Below are positions 19,501 to 28,892 of a stretch of 64,000 nucleotides of DNA, one piece after another. The stretch is from Archaeoglobaceae archaeon. GTDB taxonomy: Archaea > Halobacteriota > Archaeoglobi > Archaeoglobales > Archaeoglobaceae. The DNA lies in contig JALSOQ010000009.1 of assembly GCA_026986375.1 (NCBI GenBank), positions 62,001 through 126,000 of the forward strand. The letters run 5' to 3'. Under the pieces are notes generated by a model. That model was not told the DNA's origin, made no database searches, and saw only the letters and a list, made by a program, of their open reading frames with translations. Position 1 is the first letter of the stretch; each line of letters starts with the position of its first letter. A program made the translations under genes and the position numbers.

Positions 19501-20621
19501 GGCCTTATCACGTAATTCGCTTTCGGATGTTCCGTCCTCAGTATGTATTCTCTCGCCTCGTCGATGTTCCTTTCGGTAACGTAGAGAGGAACCGTGAGTT
19601 CTTCAGCTATAACCTTCGGAACTCCAACTTCGTTTATGCTCAAGCAAGGATCCGGAGATATGACTGTTCTTGCGGAGAAATTGACCCTCTTACCGCTTAA
19701 AGATCCTCTGAACCTCCCCTCCTTACCCTTGAGCCTCTGAGCCAACGTCTTGAGAGGTCTTCCGCTTCTGTGCCTCGCCGGAGGAATCCCGCTCACTTCA
19801 TTGTCCAGATACGTGGTTACGTGATACTGCAACAACTCCCACAGATCCTCCAAAATCAGCTGAGGAGCTCCGGCTTCCTTGTTCTCCAGGAATCTCTGGT
19901 TGATCCTGATAATGTCCACCAACTTGTGCGTGAGATCGTCCTCGCTCCTCTGTCCCGTTTCGAGGATTATTGAAGGTCTAACCGTAACGGGTGGGACTGG
20001 CAAAACCGTAAGCACGAACCACTCCGGCCTTACAGCTTTCGGATTCAATCCCAAAGCCGGGAGATCTTCATCCGGAATCTTCTCCAGCCTCTCCCTGACG
20101 TCCTTTGGCGTTAATCTGTGCTCACCTTCGTAGTAGAACGTCGGCTTCTCGAACTTTATCTCTATCTGCTCCGCTCCGCAGTGAGGACACTTCTTTACTG
20201 CCTTGGCCCTTCTGTAAACCTCCTTCACTATTTCCTCGTAATCTTGACCCAACTTCTTCCTGTTCTCGATTTCCTCGATGAACTTGTCCCTTATCGATTC
20301 CTTCAGCCTCAACCTTCCGCACTCCCTACATATCGCGTTCAGAATCTTCGCTATGAGTTTGGCGTATCCGACGTGGATGACCGGAGCCGCAAGCTCTATG
20401 TGTCCGAAGTGTCCGGGGCATTCCCCAGCTTTACCTCCGCACGTCTTACACCTAAGCCCGGGATCTATTACGCCGAGTCTTAAATCCATCAGACCTCCTT
20501 CTATCGGAAAACCGTCGTCATCGTAAGTTTCCGGAGTTATGATCTTAGCAACGCTCATCCTCCTGATTTCCTGAGGACTCAAAACCTCGAACTTGATGGC
20601 CTTAATCCTCTTCGGGATCAT
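16548..20621 (-). CDS. rpoA1: RNA polymerase subunit A' (intein-containing precursor)
   Basis: A 1357-residue precursor; removing the intein leaves 872 residues, typical for A'. N-terminal zinc-binding motifs are visible: CKTCGGKAGECPGHFGH (58-74), CREC (98-101) and CPHC (145-148). The C-extein begins at Cys927 with CPPYNADFDGDEMNLH, whose three aspartates bind the catalytic magnesium. A CQGCDECKKEDC cluster lies further on. The intein therefore sits four residues before the active-site motif. The gene follows rpoB' by nine bases in the order rpoH-B''-B'-A'-A''. Confidence 0.96.
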   Translation of the reverse strand: MIPKRIKAIKFEVLSPQEIRRMSVAKIITPETYDDDGFPIEGGLMDLRLGVIDPGLRCKTCGGKAGECPGHFGHIELAAPVIHVGYAKLIAKILNAICRECGRLRLKESIRDKFIEEIENRKKLGQDYEEIVKEVYRRAKAVKKCPHCGAEQIEIKFEKPTFYYEGEHRLTPKDVRERLEKIPDEDLPALGLNPKAVRPEWFVLTVLPVPPVTVRPSIILETGQRSEDDLTHKLVDIIRINQRFLENKEAGAPQLILEDLWELLQYHVTTYLDNEVSGIPPARHRSGRPLKTLAQRLKGKEGRFRGSLSGKRVNFSARTVISPDPCLSINEVGVPKVIAEELTVPLYVTERNIDEAREYILRTEHPKANYVIRPDGRRIRVMDTNREELAEKIEPGWIVERQLKDGDIVLFNRQPSLHRMSIMAHYVRVLPYKTFRLNPAVCVAGDTKVLLDGAQMEIAKLEGKWKDALVSTADDFEKTLTPLTHYWKLKAEDYGKKCYRIVTETGREIIATEDHPFYTSEGVKPAGKLEVGDEAIVYPMEFPEVVERDEIVLREEDIVEVAKNCKIKKILRELKERELIPLKLNDPRITAIARLVGHIFGDGTLIIGKNSRAIFRAKPEDLEDIIRDIKLLGYEAGEIKVHENEGRIKRSDGSVLVVRGKGYSVEVRKKSFCLLLKALGCPDGDKTKVGYDVPEWIKNAPLHVKKEFLASYFGSELTKPAVRKKCGKLFKDLKFKVAKVEERMEEGIRFVNSIREMLKEFGIESSVRIVEGNLRKDGSRTKIIEVTIRSYREFFGKIGYAYNREAEVLARLAYGYLKFKEVYLKERNELLEKVLNAKRGEVVQIALASGKSASALYTWRSRKPEFAKTSNDFPNFDEWVKERHVGGGFIKERVVKIEETKVDYVYDITTEMHTHNFIANGFLTGNCPPYNADFDGDEMNLHVPQSLEAQAEAKILMAVQQHILSPRFGGPIIGGIHDHISGLYLLTRGERLFTREEVMTLIRPLNVKELPPPKYVKDGKEYWTGKQIFSLILPDITLEFRAEICQGCDECKKEDCPYDAYVIIKNGELIRGTIDEKAVGAFKGIIIDEIVRKFGNDRAKEFIDQMTHLAIRAIMLSGFTIGIDDEDIPEEAIEQIKEVIRKAEERVEELIKAYREGNLEPMPGRSLEETLEMMIMRELGKARDQAGKIAGKYLGMDNPAVIMAVSGARGSMLNLTQMAACIGQQSVRGERINRGYTYSNRTLPHFKPGDLGAKARGFVESSYKRGLNPVEFFFHAMGGREGLVDTAVRTSQSGYLQRRLINALQDLKVEYDGTVKEQTSGTIVQFRYGEDGVDPMKSFRGKAVDIDRIVKEVLARR
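17844..19298 (-). mobile_element. Intein in RpoA' (485 residues, adjacent to the catalytic motif)
   Basis: Inserted between RLNPAV and CPPYNADFDGD. The first residue is Cys (CVAGDTKVLLDG), and block B is IIATEDHPFYT with TxxH. The C-terminal block is YDITTEMHTHNFIANG ending FLTGN before Cys+1. The penultimate residue is Gly instead of the usual His, an uncommon but known variant. LAGLIDADG-like motifs are LVGHIFGDG (154-162) and FLASYFGSEL (267-276); the second keeps an acidic residue as Glu. Endonuclease activity is uncertain. Confidence 0.92.
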
Positions 20622-20630
20622 AAAACCACC

Positions 20631-22454
20631 TCACGCCTTATCTCCCAACACCAAACGGGGCGCGATCATCATCGACTTGAGCTCGTCCAAAAGCAGCTTA
20701 AACGCGTAGCTCATCTCCACCTTATGGATGTTGCTGTCGTCATCGCATACGTGACAGTATGCCGTTTCCCTTCTGTAATCGTAAACCGCTATGTGCCCGC
20801 AGTTTCCGCAGACCCATACCTCTATCTTGTCCGATTCCTCAAGAAGTCTGTCCTTAAGAAGTAAAGCCGCTCCATGCCCGATCAGCACGTCCCTCTCCAT
20901 CTCTCCGAACCTCAATCCTCCTTTTCTCGCCCTTCCTTCGGTGGGCTGCCTCGTTAGGATCTGCACCGGCCCTCTGCTCCTCGCGTGAATCTTGCTCGAA
21001 ACCATGTGGTAAAGCTTCTGGTAGTAGATAACTCCGACGAATATGTCCACGACGTATCTCTTGCCGGTTATTCCGTCGTACATAACTTCCTTACCGGTGT
21101 GAACGAAACCGAACTTCTCCAAAGCCTTTCTCAGGTCCCACTCCTTCTCTCCGTGGAATATCGTTCCGTCTATCCTCCTTCCCTCCAGACATCCGACCTT
21201 ACCGCCTATCATCTCCAAAACGTGCCCTACGGTCATCCTCGAAGGAATCGCATGAGGGTTGATTATCATGTCCGGCACGATTCCGGATTCCGTCCAAGGC
21301 ATGTCTTCCTCTGGAACTATCAAACCTATAACACCCTTCTGCCCGTGCCTCGAAGCGAACTTGTCTCCGAGTTCGGGAATCCTCAGGTCTCTGACTCTAA
21401 CCTTAGCAAGCTTCGATCCGCTTTCGGCCTGCATCAGAAATACCGCATCTACAATGCCTTTCTCGTTGCTCCTCATGCAGACAGACGTTTCCCTCCTCTT
21501 CTGCGGACTTATGCCTAATTTGGGTTCCTCCAAGAACCTCGGCGGGGAAGTTTTTCCTATCAGAACGTCGTCAGGTCCGACTTCGGTTTCCGGATGAACC
21601 AAGCCATCTTCGTCGAGATGCATGTAAGCTTCCGCCCCTCTGTAACCGGAAACATCTGCGGGAGGAATCTCGAACCTATCCTCCTGCCCGCCGGGATACC
21701 TTATCTCCTCAGCTTCGTAAGTCCTGAAGAAGTGAGACCTCGCCAAACCTCTGTCTATGCTTCCCTTGTTGAAGATGAGGGCATCCTCTATGTTGTATCC
21801 CTCGTAGCTCAAAACCGCAACTACGAAGTTCTGTCCCGAGGGTCTTTCGTCGAACTTGATCTCCTTCTGCGTATCGGTGGTTACGATCGGAATCTGGGGA
21901 TAGTGCAGGAGGTGTCCCCTCGTATCCGCCCTCCAAGCAAGGCTCGAATACGGCAGACCCAAGCTCTGCTTTATCATCGCGGCCCCCATAGTGTTCCTCG
22001 GAGATGCGTTGTGCTCTGGATATGGAATGGATCCCAAGCATATTCCCGCTATAAGCGCCGGATCGAGTTCGAGGTGGGTGTGTTCGGGAGTGAGGTCTTC
22101 CTCGTTTATGGCTATGTATGCGTTCTCCTCCTCCTCAGCATCCAAAAACTCAATCTTCCCCTGTTTTACTAAGTCTTCGAAGGTTATCTCTCCCCTCTTG
22201 AGCTTCTCTATGTCCTCTTCCGTCACCAAAGGCTTTCCGTCCTTAACGACTATAAGTGGCCTCCTCGCCCTTCCGGCGTCCGTATTAATCCTAACCTCGT
22301 TCGAATCTGGATAGTAAGCAACGTTAATCTGAATCGAGATTTTGCCTTGCCTCCTCAACTCCCTTATCTGCTCGGCCAACTTCCGTCCATCGTCAACGAA
22401 ACCTATTAGCGCCCCGTTAACGTAAACCCTACACTTCCTCTCCAACTCAACCAC
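20631..22454 (-). CDS. rpoB1: RNA polymerase subunit B' (C-terminal half of B)
   Basis: 607 residues covering the hybrid-binding and wall part of the second-largest subunit. Visible features are [67 protein letters not shown] and a zinc ribbon CGNCG...CHVC near the C-terminus. The B subunit is split into two genes here, as in methanogens and Archaeoglobus. The ATG at 22454 overlaps the end of rpoB'' by eight bases, indicating coupled translation. Confidence 0.97.
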   Translation of the reverse strand: MVELERKCRVYVNGALIGFVDDGRKLAEQIRELRRQGKISIQINVAYYPDSNEVRINTDAGRARRPLIVVKDGKPLVTEEDIEKLKRGEITFEDLVKQGKIEFLDAEEEENAYIAINEEDLTPEHTHLELDPALIAGICLGSIPYPEHNASPRNTMGAAMIKQSLGLPYSSLAWRADTRGHLLHYPQIPIVTTDTQKEIKFDERPSGQNFVVAVLSYEGYNIEDALIFNKGSIDRGLARSHFFRTYEAEEIRYPGGQEDRFEIPPADVSGYRGAEAYMHLDEDGLVHPETEVGPDDVLIGKTSPPRFLEEPKLGISPQKRRETSVCMRSNEKGIVDAVFLMQAESGSKLAKVRVRDLRIPELGDKFASRHGQKGVIGLIVPEEDMPWTESGIVPDMIINPHAIPSRMTVGHVLEMIGGKVGCLEGRRIDGTIFHGEKEWDLRKALEKFGFVHTGKEVMYDGITGKRYVVDIFVGVIYYQKLYHMVSSKIHARSRGPVQILTRQPTEGRARKGGLRFGEMERDVLIGHGAALLLKDRLLEESDKIEVWVCGNCGHIAVYDYRRETAYCHVCDDDSNIHKVEMSYAFKLLLDELKSMMIAPRLVLGDKA

Positions 22455-23931
22455 CCCTTATCGGTTCAACGCCCAAATTGAACAGAATTCTCTTTACCTC
22501 CTCTTCATCCGTTCCGACGCTAACCTCGGCGTATTGGGCGAAGTTCTTAACCAAACCACAGTTCGGGCCTTCCGGAGTTTCGTTCGGACAAACCCTCCCC
22601 CACTGAGTTGGGTGCAAATCTCTCGCCTCGAAATGAGGCTGGGATCTTGAGAGGGGTGAGACGACTCTCCTAAGATGGGAGAGAATCGACATGTAGTTGT
22701 GTCTGTCTATGAGCTGGGAGACACCGGTTCTTCCTCCCACCCAGTTTCCGGTCGCCATGGGGTGCATTATTCTGTCCGTCAGAACATCCGCCCTAACTGC
22801 GGTCGTCATTCTCAAAGGCCTGCCCCTCGCCTTCGCCCTTTCAAGCTGATATTTGACGTCCTTAATCAGCCTGAGCAAAGCAACTCTGAATATCTCCTCC
22901 ATCAGATCTCCAGCGAGCTTCAACCTCTTGTTCGCGTAGTGATCCTTGTCATCTTCCCTCCTAAGCCCCAAGTGAAGCTCGAATACCATCTCCGCCATCC
23001 TCGCCAAGAAGAAAGCTTTAGCCCTCCTCGCCTCCGGCTCTATACCCAAGTGGGGAAGGAAGTATTGATCCAGAACCTGATTTGCCCTCTGAATCCTGTA
23101 TTCCTTGCTCTGCCCCGGAGCCACTCTCCTTCCTATGTATTCTATCGCCTCCTCCTGCGTCTCGACTTCCGCAACTTCCACGTTTTCGAGCATGAACTTC
23201 ATTATTTCGGGATTCGTGCTGACCATCTCTATGATCTCCTGATCCGTCTCGACACCTAAAGCCTTCATCAGAACGACGAACTGTATGGGCTTGGGGAGTT
23301 GGGGAAACGTAACTTCGAGTATGTTGCCCCTCGTTCTTTCAACGACCACAAGAGCTCTGTAGCCCGCTCTTTGGCTGAAACACTTCGCAACCTCGACTTC
23401 CTCACCATACCTCTCCTCCTTCTCCAACAGAATCTTATTGGGAGCCAGATCTTCCAGCGTAACCAAAGCCCTCTCGCTCCCGTTTATTATGAAGTAACCG
23501 CCCGGATCGAGCGGATCCTCCCCGACTTTAGTTACATCGTCCACCTCGTTCAGGTTGCACGCTTTGGATTTCAGCATGATGGGGAGCATTCCTATTTCAA
23601 CTACCTCCTCCTCGTGCTCTCTACCTTCTTCAACCACCTGAGCTTCCAAGTAGATCGGGGCCGCATAAGTTAAGTTCCTAAGCCTCGCTTCGGCGGGGAA
23701 CAGCTTCTTCCTCGAACCGTCCGCCTCTTTAACTATCGGTCTTCCCACCCAAATCTTACCCAACCTCACGTAGGTGTCGGGTATGTCGAGTTCGATGATC
23801 TTCTGCTCGTCTATAACCCTCTGAAGACCCTCATCCAAGAACCTGTTGAACGAATCGATCTGGTGCTTGACGAGTCTGTCGTGGGTAAAGTAAGCTCTCG
23901 CCAAAACCCTCCTATCCAGCATGATTACCAC
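22447..23931 (-). CDS. rpoB2: RNA polymerase subunit B'' (N-terminal half of B)
   Basis: 494 residues. Conserved segments include [66 protein letters not shown] and [20 protein letters not shown]. The last is the fork-loop/rifampicin-region equivalent. Together with B' it builds one side of the polymerase cleft. The best start is near 23931; a second in-frame ATG lies three codons downstream (residue 4). It follows rpoH by 39 bases. Confidence 0.97.
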   Translation of the reverse strand: MVIMLDRRVLARAYFTHDRLVKHQIDSFNRFLDEGLQRVIDEQKIIELDIPDTYVRLGKIWVGRPIVKEADGSRKKLFPAEARLRNLTYAAPIYLEAQVVEEGREHEEEVVEIGMLPIMLKSKACNLNEVDDVTKVGEDPLDPGGYFIINGSERALVTLEDLAPNKILLEKEERYGEEVEVAKCFSQRAGYRALVVVERTRGNILEVTFPQLPKPIQFVVLMKALGVETDQEIIEMVSTNPEIMKFMLENVEVAEVETQEEAIEYIGRRVAPGQSKEYRIQRANQVLDQYFLPHLGIEPEARRAKAFFLARMAEMVFELHLGLRREDDKDHYANKRLKLAGDLMEEIFRVALLRLIKDVKYQLERAKARGRPLRMTTAVRADVLTDRIMHPMATGNWVGGRTGVSQLIDRHNYMSILSHLRRVVSPLSRSQPHFEARDLHPTQWGRVCPNETPEGPNCGLVKNFAQYAEVSVGTDEEEVKRILFNLGVEPIRGG

Positions 23932-23970
23932 CCGACAATAGTCCGAAATATAAAACTATCCGTGCCATAC

Positions 23971-24276
23971 CTAAAGCTCTTCTTCCTCCTCTTCTACCTC
24001 CTCAACCTCCTCTTCCTTAACCAACTTCGAGCTCTTAATAGAAGGCGGGATGACGAGTCTGTAAACTATGGATGTTCCAGCAGTAGGACTCTCCCTTATG
24101 ATCCTGACTATGTCTCCAACCTTAGCCCCTATCTCCTTTGCTATGGGATCGTCCGCCCTTATCTTGGGTAACTGCTCGGGCCTAACGCCGAGAGTCTTCA
24201 AAACCTCCTCCGCCTCCTCCTTGCTTAGAACCTCGTGCTTCGGAACCAGTATGTGATCTTGCAGTCTGATTTTCAT
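23971..24276 (-). CDS. rpoH: RNA polymerase subunit H with acidic C-terminal tail
   Basis: 101 residues. The first 78 form the normal archaeal RpoH/Rpb5-C domain: [40 protein letters not shown], then [18 protein letters not shown] tail of about 23 residues follows, rich in Lys, Ser and then almost only Glu and Val ([14 protein letters not shown]). RpoH usually stops near the IP, so the acidic tail is unusual. The gene heads the polymerase operon, with tRNA-Lys immediately upstream on the same strand. Confidence 0.95.
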   Translation of the reverse strand: MKIRLQDHILVPKHEVLSKEEAEEVLKTLGVRPEQLPKIRADDPIAKEIGAKVGDIVRIIRESPTAGTSIVYRLVIPPSIKSSKLVKEEEVEEVEEEEEEL

Positions 24277-24303
24277 ATTCCACCACCGGAATTTAAATGA
24301 GAG

Positions 24304-24377
24304 CGGGCTCGACGGGATTTGAACCCGCGACCGACGGGTTAAAAGCCCGTCGCTCTACCTGGCTGAGCTACGAGCCC
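24304..24377 (-). tRNA. tRNA-Lys (anticodon TTT)
   Basis: 74 nt. Acceptor GGGCTCG pairs with CGAGCCC, discriminator G. The D arm is GCTC..GAGC. Anticodon arm ACGGG-CTTTTAA-CCCGT gives TTT. The T arm is GCGGG-TTCAAAT-CCCGT with one G-T pair. A TATA-like TTTATATC sits about 25 bases upstream (around 24402-24409). It directly precedes rpoH, 27 bases away on the same strand. Confidence 0.97.
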
Positions 24378-24469
24378 ACGATGTAAGTGCCGGGATTTCG
24401 ATATAAATCTTTTTCGTGGAATCTTATAAACTCCGATCCCTCTATGAGGAATCGATCCCAATGGAAATG

Positions 24470-24479
24470 CTTAAATACA
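24470..24479 (+). promoter_or_regulatory. TATA box for trp operon
   Basis: CTTAAATACA about 33 bases before the trpC start codon, with a purine-rich GGAAATG just upstream that could serve as BRE. No attenuator hairpin or operator repeat is evident. Confidence 0.6.
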
Positions 24480-24512
24480 AATTATAGAATCAAACCCACA
24501 TGGTGAGTATAG

Positions 24513-25202
24513 GTGGTGGACTTTGGATTGAGCAGAGCCATTAGGAAATGCGATAAGAACGCGATAATTGCGGAGGTTAAGGTTCACTCTCCGAAGCACG
24601 GTGACCTTTTAAGGGGAAGAGATCCGATTTCGATTTTGAAGGCATACGAGAGGGCGGGAGCGATAGGAATCTCTTACATAACCGAGCCGAAGCACTTCAG
24701 AGGCGATTTCAACCTGCTGAGAAAGATCTGCAAGGAGACGGAATTACCCGTGCTGAGGAAGGACTTCGTAACGACCAAAGAGGAGATAGAGAGGACTGCG
24801 GAGGCGGAAGCTTCTGCAATACTGTTGATAACGAGAATTTTGAAGGATAAAACCCCCGAATTCGTGGATTTCGCTTTGGAACACGGGTTGGACACTCTCG
24901 TGGAAGTTCACAGCGAATCTGAAGTTGGTATGGCAGTCAAAACGAATTCCACTATGATAGGAATAAACAACAGGGACATCGGCAGGCTTGAGAAGGACGA
25001 CGGAAACGTGATGCTGACTGCGAAGCTTTCCCCTCTAATTCCTGAAAAATTCGTGAAGGTTAGCGAGAGCGGAATCTCATCTATCGAAGATCTGAAGGTA
25101 GCTTTGAGATACGCCGACGCCGCCCTCATAGGAACGGCATTCATGAAGGCTGACGATCCAGAGAAAATTGTTAGGAAATTCGTGGAGGCGAAACTATGCT
25201 GA
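24513..25202 (+). CDS. trpC: Indole-3-glycerol phosphate synthase
   Basis: 229-residue TIM barrel catalysing ring closure of carboxyphenylaminodeoxyribulose phosphate in tryptophan synthesis. Signature segments are IIAEVKVHSPKHGDL (catalytic Lys), AGAIGISYITEPKHF, PVLRKDFV, VEVHSESE, IGINNRDI and SESGISS. The start is GTG at 24513, preceded by GGTGAG at suitable distance; a second GTG follows directly. It overlaps trpD by seven bases. First gene of the operon. Confidence 0.95.
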   Translation: MVDFGLSRAIRKCDKNAIIAEVKVHSPKHGDLLRGRDPISILKAYERAGAIGISYITEPKHFRGDFNLLRKICKETELPVLRKDFVTTKEEIERTAEAEASAILLITRILKDKTPEFVDFALEHGLDTLVEVHSESEVGMAVKTNSTMIGINNRDIGRLEKDDGNVMLTAKLSPLIPEKFVKVSESGISSIEDLKVALRYADAALIGTAFMKADDPEKIVRKFVEAKLC

Positions 25203-26167
25203 AGGAGATAGTTGAGGGTAAGAACCTGAGCTTTGAGGAGGCTTACGAGCTATACAACATACTGCTCAAGGAGAGCGACGTCAGGATTGCAGCGTTCCTC
25301 GTGGCGTTGCAGATGAAGGGTTATACTGCGGAGGAGTTGGCCGGATTCGCCAAGGCGATGAGGGACAACGCCGTAAAGGTAGATTTAGGGGAGGTTTGCG
25401 ACACCTGCGGAACCGGAGGAGACGGGGCATCGACGATAAACGTCAGCACCGCAAGCGCAATAATTCTGTCGTGCTTTAAGAGGGTTGCGAAGCACGGAAA
25501 CGTCTCGATAACTTCCAAAAGCGGTTCAGCAAACGTCCTTCAGGCTTTCGGAATGAGGATAGATTTAAAGCCCGATGAAGTGAAAAAGCTGGCGGAGAAG
25601 ACTAACTTCGCATTCCTGTTCGCTCCCCTCTACCATCCCACCCTGAAGAGGATCATGCCGGTGAGGAGGGAGCTGAAGATCAAGACGATATTCAACGTTT
25701 TGGGGCCTTTGGCGAATCCGGCGGAGCCGAAATATCAGATAATCGGGGTGAGTTCTCCGGATTTAATCGATAAGGTTGCGAAGGCTTTGGAGTTTTTGGG
25801 AGTTAAGAGGGCGTTGGTCATTCACGGGAGCGGGCTTGATGAGGTTAGCCCGAAGGAAGAAACGTTGGTCGTGGAGGTCGGCAAAGGAATAGACACGTAC
25901 AAGATCAAACCAGAGGACTTCGGACTAAATCCCGCCAAAATCGTCCCGTGCGGGAGTCCGGAGGAAAGTGCAGAGAGAATTAAGGCCGTTTTTTCTGGAA
26001 GAGGAAGGGAGGAGGACAGGAATTTCGTAATAGCGAACGCGAGTATGGCTTTATATTCCGCGGGGCTTGGAGATTTGAAGGAGTGCGTCGAACTCGTTAA
26101 ATCGGTTTTGGAAGGAGAAGCTCTTAGAAAACTGGAGGAGATAATAAATGCGTGTCCAAAAGCTTGA
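25196..26167 (+). CDS. trpD: Anthranilate phosphoribosyltransferase
   Basis: 323 residues. The PRPP-binding loop CDTCGTGGDGASTINVST and KHGNVSITSKSGSANVL are the family's active-site motifs; RRELKIKTIFNVLGPLANP and GLDEVSP follow. It transfers phosphoribose from PRPP to anthranilate. It overlaps both neighbours (seven bases with trpC, 20 with trpE), consistent with tight co-translation. Normal length and no fusion. Confidence 0.96.
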   Translation: MLKEIVEGKNLSFEEAYELYNILLKESDVRIAAFLVALQMKGYTAEELAGFAKAMRDNAVKVDLGEVCDTCGTGGDGASTINVSTASAIILSCFKRVAKHGNVSITSKSGSANVLQAFGMRIDLKPDEVKKLAEKTNFAFLFAPLYHPTLKRIMPVRRELKIKTIFNVLGPLANPAEPKYQIIGVSSPDLIDKVAKALEFLGVKRALVIHGSGLDEVSPKEETLVVEVGKGIDTYKIKPEDFGLNPAKIVPCGSPEESAERIKAVFSGRGREEDRNFVIANASMALYSAGLGDLKECVELVKSVLEGEALRKLEEIINACPKA

Positions 26168-27443
26168 CTTCGTTGATCCCCTAAAGCTTTACTCCGTCCT
26201 CAGGGACTACGACTTTCCGTTTATACTCGAATCTTTGGAGAAGCACGAGAAGAAGGCGAGGTTCACTTACGTGTCGGCAAATCCGGAGTTCGTCGTTGAG
26301 GTGGACGGAAGGGGAACCAAGGTGGACGGAAAGTTCGTCGGCAAGGAGACGAATCCTTTCAGGGCTTTGAAGGATCTCATGAAATTGGACGGGGATGGGG
26401 AGAGGTTCGTCGGCGGATTCGTAGGCTACGTCGCATACGATGCGGTCCACAACTTCGTGGAGGGTAGCATAGAGGAGCCTTCGGTCTTCGGATACTACGA
26501 TGGGGTTTTCGTCTACGATCACGTCTCCGGGAACTTCTACTTCTTGGGAGAATCGGATTTCGATGCTGAAAAGGTGGTGGAGAAGGCAAAGAGGACGGAA
26601 TTCGACGATGAGGAAGGTGGATCTGAAATTCTGAAGTGCGATGCGGATAGGGAGAAGTTCGTGGAAATGGTTTTAAAGGCCAAGGAATACATATTCGCCG
26701 GAGACGCTTTTCAGATAGTTCTTTCGAGAGAATACGAGATAGATACAGATCTCTCGGCGTTTCAGATATACAGAAACCTCAGAGAGATAAACCCGAGTCC
26801 ATACATGTTCTGCTTGGAGTTCGGAAAGGACGTCGTTGGAGCTTCTCCCGAAACGATGGCTTCCGTAGAGGGAAACATCGTGAAGATAAATCCGATCGCC
26901 GGAACCGCTCCGAGAGGAAAGGATGAAGAAGAAGATCGAAGAATAGCGGAAGAGTTGCTTTCAGATGAGAAGGAAAGGGCTGAACACGTCATGCTCGTGG
27001 ATTTGGCGAGAAACGACGTTAGGAGGGTTAGCAAGGCTGGAAGCGTCAGGGTTACGATGTTCATGGAGGTGATAAGATACAGCCATGTCCAGCACATCGA
27101 AAGCGAGGTTATCGGAGAGCTTGAAGAAGGAATGACAGCTTTCGATGCGATGGAAGCTGCGTTTCCCGCCGGAACACTCACCGGAGCTCCTAAAATTAGG
27201 GCGATGGAGATAATCGACGAACTCGAAAGATCGAGGCGTAGGGTTTACGGAGGTTGTGTCGGCTACTTCTCGAAAAATGGATGGGCGGACATGGCCATTG
27301 CAATTAGGATGGTCGAGATAGATGACGTTTGCAGGGTTAGGGCCGGTGCGGGAATAGTGGCGGATTCCAAGCCGGAGAAGGAGTTTATGGAAACCGAAAG
27401 GAAGATGAGGGCGGTTATGAAAGCTCTGGGGGTGGTGGAATGA
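26148..27443 (+). CDS. trpE: Anthranilate synthase component I
   Basis: 431-residue chorismate-binding subunit. Conserved C-terminal motifs are GDAFQIVLSREYE, INPSPYMFCLEF, GASPETM, INPIAGTAPRGKD, EHVMLVDLARND, FPAGTLTGAPKIRAMEII, YGGCVGYF and RAGAGIVADS. The N-terminal half is shorter than bacterial TrpE, as in other archaea. Tryptophan feedback residues could not be placed with confidence. It overlaps trpG by four bases. Confidence 0.96.
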   Translation: MRVQKLDFVDPLKLYSVLRDYDFPFILESLEKHEKKARFTYVSANPEFVVEVDGRGTKVDGKFVGKETNPFRALKDLMKLDGDGERFVGGFVGYVAYDAVHNFVEGSIEEPSVFGYYDGVFVYDHVSGNFYFLGESDFDAEKVVEKAKRTEFDDEEGGSEILKCDADREKFVEMVLKAKEYIFAGDAFQIVLSREYEIDTDLSAFQIYRNLREINPSPYMFCLEFGKDVVGASPETMASVEGNIVKINPIAGTAPRGKDEEEDRRIAEELLSDEKERAEHVMLVDLARNDVRRVSKAGSVRVTMFMEVIRYSHVQHIESEVIGELEEGMTAFDAMEAAFPAGTLTGAPKIRAMEIIDELERSRRRVYGGCVGYFSKNGWADMAIAIRMVEIDDVCRVRAGAGIVADSKPEKEFMETERKMRAVMKALGVVE

Positions 27444-28021
27444 TACTGCTTGTGGACAATAGGGATTCTTTCGTCTGGAATTTGGCAGAATACGCCTCTA
27501 TGTTCGATAGGGTTAAGGTCGTTCCGAATACGATTTCGCTTGCGGAAGTCAGGAGGATCGATCCCGACGGGATAATAATATCTCCCGGACCCGGCTCGCC
27601 GGAAAGCAGGAGGGATGTTGGTAACAGTCCCGAAATAGTGCTTGAGATGGACGTTCCGATTTTGGGAGTCTGCTTGGGACATCAGATAATCGGGCACATC
27701 TTCGGTGGGAAGGTTGGAAGGGTGAAGCCTCTGCACGGAAAATCGAGCTTGGTGAAGCACGACGGCAAAACTATCTTTACCGGCGTTAAGAATCCGCTCG
27801 AAGCCGGAAGGTATCACTCTTTGGCCGTTTTGGAAGTTCCTAAGGGCTTCGAAATTTCGGCGATTTCGCTGAACGATGGCGTGATCATGGGAATAAGGCA
27901 CAAGAAGAGGCCGATCGAGGGAGTTCAGTTCCATCCCGAGAGCGTTCTTACGGAGTATCAGAGAGGGGAGGGGCTTAAGATCGTGAGGAACTTCGTTGAG
28001 ATGTGTAGGGGAAGGCTATGA
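27440..28021 (+). CDS. trpG: Anthranilate synthase component II (glutamine amidotransferase)
   Basis: 193-residue class I amidotransferase. The triad is Cys78 in GVCLGHQIIG and the His/Glu of VQFHPESVLTEY. SPGPGSPE forms the oxyanion loop. It supplies ammonia to TrpE. Separate trpG and trpE genes with a four-base overlap. The 3' end overlaps an unknown small ORF by four bases. Confidence 0.96.
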   Translation: MILLVDNRDSFVWNLAEYASMFDRVKVVPNTISLAEVRRIDPDGIIISPGPGSPESRRDVGNSPEIVLEMDVPILGVCLGHQIIGHIFGGKVGRVKPLHGKSSLVKHDGKTIFTGVKNPLEAGRYHSLAVLEVPKGFEISAISLNDGVIMGIRHKKRPIEGVQFHPESVLTEYQRGEGLKIVRNFVEMCRGRL

Positions 28022-28275
28022 TCGGTAGAGTTTTTGAAATACTCGAAGAGATCTGCTCGAACGAACAATTTAGGGAAGAATATGAGAAGTTGGGAGTCAT
28101 GCTGGAGATAATCGATGAAGCGAAGGAGGAGTTTGGAGGCTTCGGATTCAAAGTCGGGATGGGAATGCTCTTGGGATTCATAGACGGAATGATAGACAAG
28201 GCGTCGAAGCTCGGATTAAAGAGGGAGCTCGATTTACTGATCGAGGCGAGGATGAGGGTGATGGCATGTTTGTGA
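28018..28275 (+). CDS. Unknown 85-residue protein inside the trp operon
   Basis: Not recognised. The start codon overlaps the trpG stop (ATGA) and the end overlaps trpF by ten bases, so it is translated as part of the operon. The product is predicted helical and acidic, with a Gly/Met-rich centre (FGFKVGMGMLLGFIDGMID) between amphipathic helices. There is no convincing membrane segment, no signal peptide and no cysteine cluster. Codon usage looks like its neighbours. Possible roles are a TrpE/TrpG regulator or assembly partner, but this is speculation from position only. Confidence 0.8.
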   Translation: MIGRVFEILEEICSNEQFREEYEKLGVMLEIIDEAKEEFGGFGFKVGMGMLLGFIDGMIDKASKLGLKRELDLLIEARMRVMACL

Positions 28276-28892
28276 AGATCTGCGGGATTAAAAGTGGGGA
28301 GGAGCTCAGAGTGGTCGAGAGGTATGCCGATGCCACCGGTGTTGTGGTGGAATGCGAATCCAAACGTCGCATAAGTCTTGAAAAAGCAAAGGAACTCATC
28401 GAAATTGCAAAAATTCCGGTGTTCGTTGTTTCTACACTCGACAACTTCGATGATTGGACAAATGTAATTGAAAAAACGAACGCCAGCCACGTTCAAATCC
28501 ACACCGACTCGATAAATCCCAAGGATGTCGAAAGGATAAAGTCCGAATTCGGAGTGTTCGTAATGAAGGCTTTTAAAGTTCCCAAAAGGAGCGATGACCC
28601 GATTAAGGATGCCGAAAAGCTGATGGATCGAATCGAGCAGTTTGAAGTTGATAGAATTCTGCTCGATACGGGCAAAGGCACCGGCATAACCCACGATCAT
28701 AGGGTCAGCAAGGCTGTTGCCGAAAACTTCGATATCGTGCTCGCCGGTGGTTTGAATCCGCGGAACGTGGCTGAAATTGTTAAATTCGTTAGGCCATTCG
28801 GTGTGGATGTTTCGAGCGGTGTTGAGAATGACGGTAGGAAGGATGAGGAGTTGATTAAAAAGTTCGTTAAAGCTTTGGAGGAGTTTGGATGA
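28266..28892 (+). CDS. trpF: Phosphoribosylanthranilate isomerase
   Basis: 208 residues. The N-terminal [14 protein letters not shown] contains the catalytic cysteine of KICG, and LDTGKGTG supplies the catalytic aspartate. [11 protein letters not shown] and VDVSSGVE form the phosphate-binding site. It performs the Amadori rearrangement preceding TrpC. The middle has more A/T-rich codons than neighbouring genes. Overlaps trpB by four bases. Confidence 0.95.
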   Translation: MFVKICGIKSGEELRVVERYADATGVVVECESKRRISLEKAKELIEIAKIPVFVVSTLDNFDDWTNVIEKTNASHVQIHTDSINPKDVERIKSEFGVFVMKAFKVPKRSDDPIKDAEKLMDRIEQFEVDRILLDTGKGTGITHDHRVSKAVAENFDIVLAGGLNPRNVAEIVKFVRPFGVDVSSGVENDGRKDEELIKKFVKALEEFG

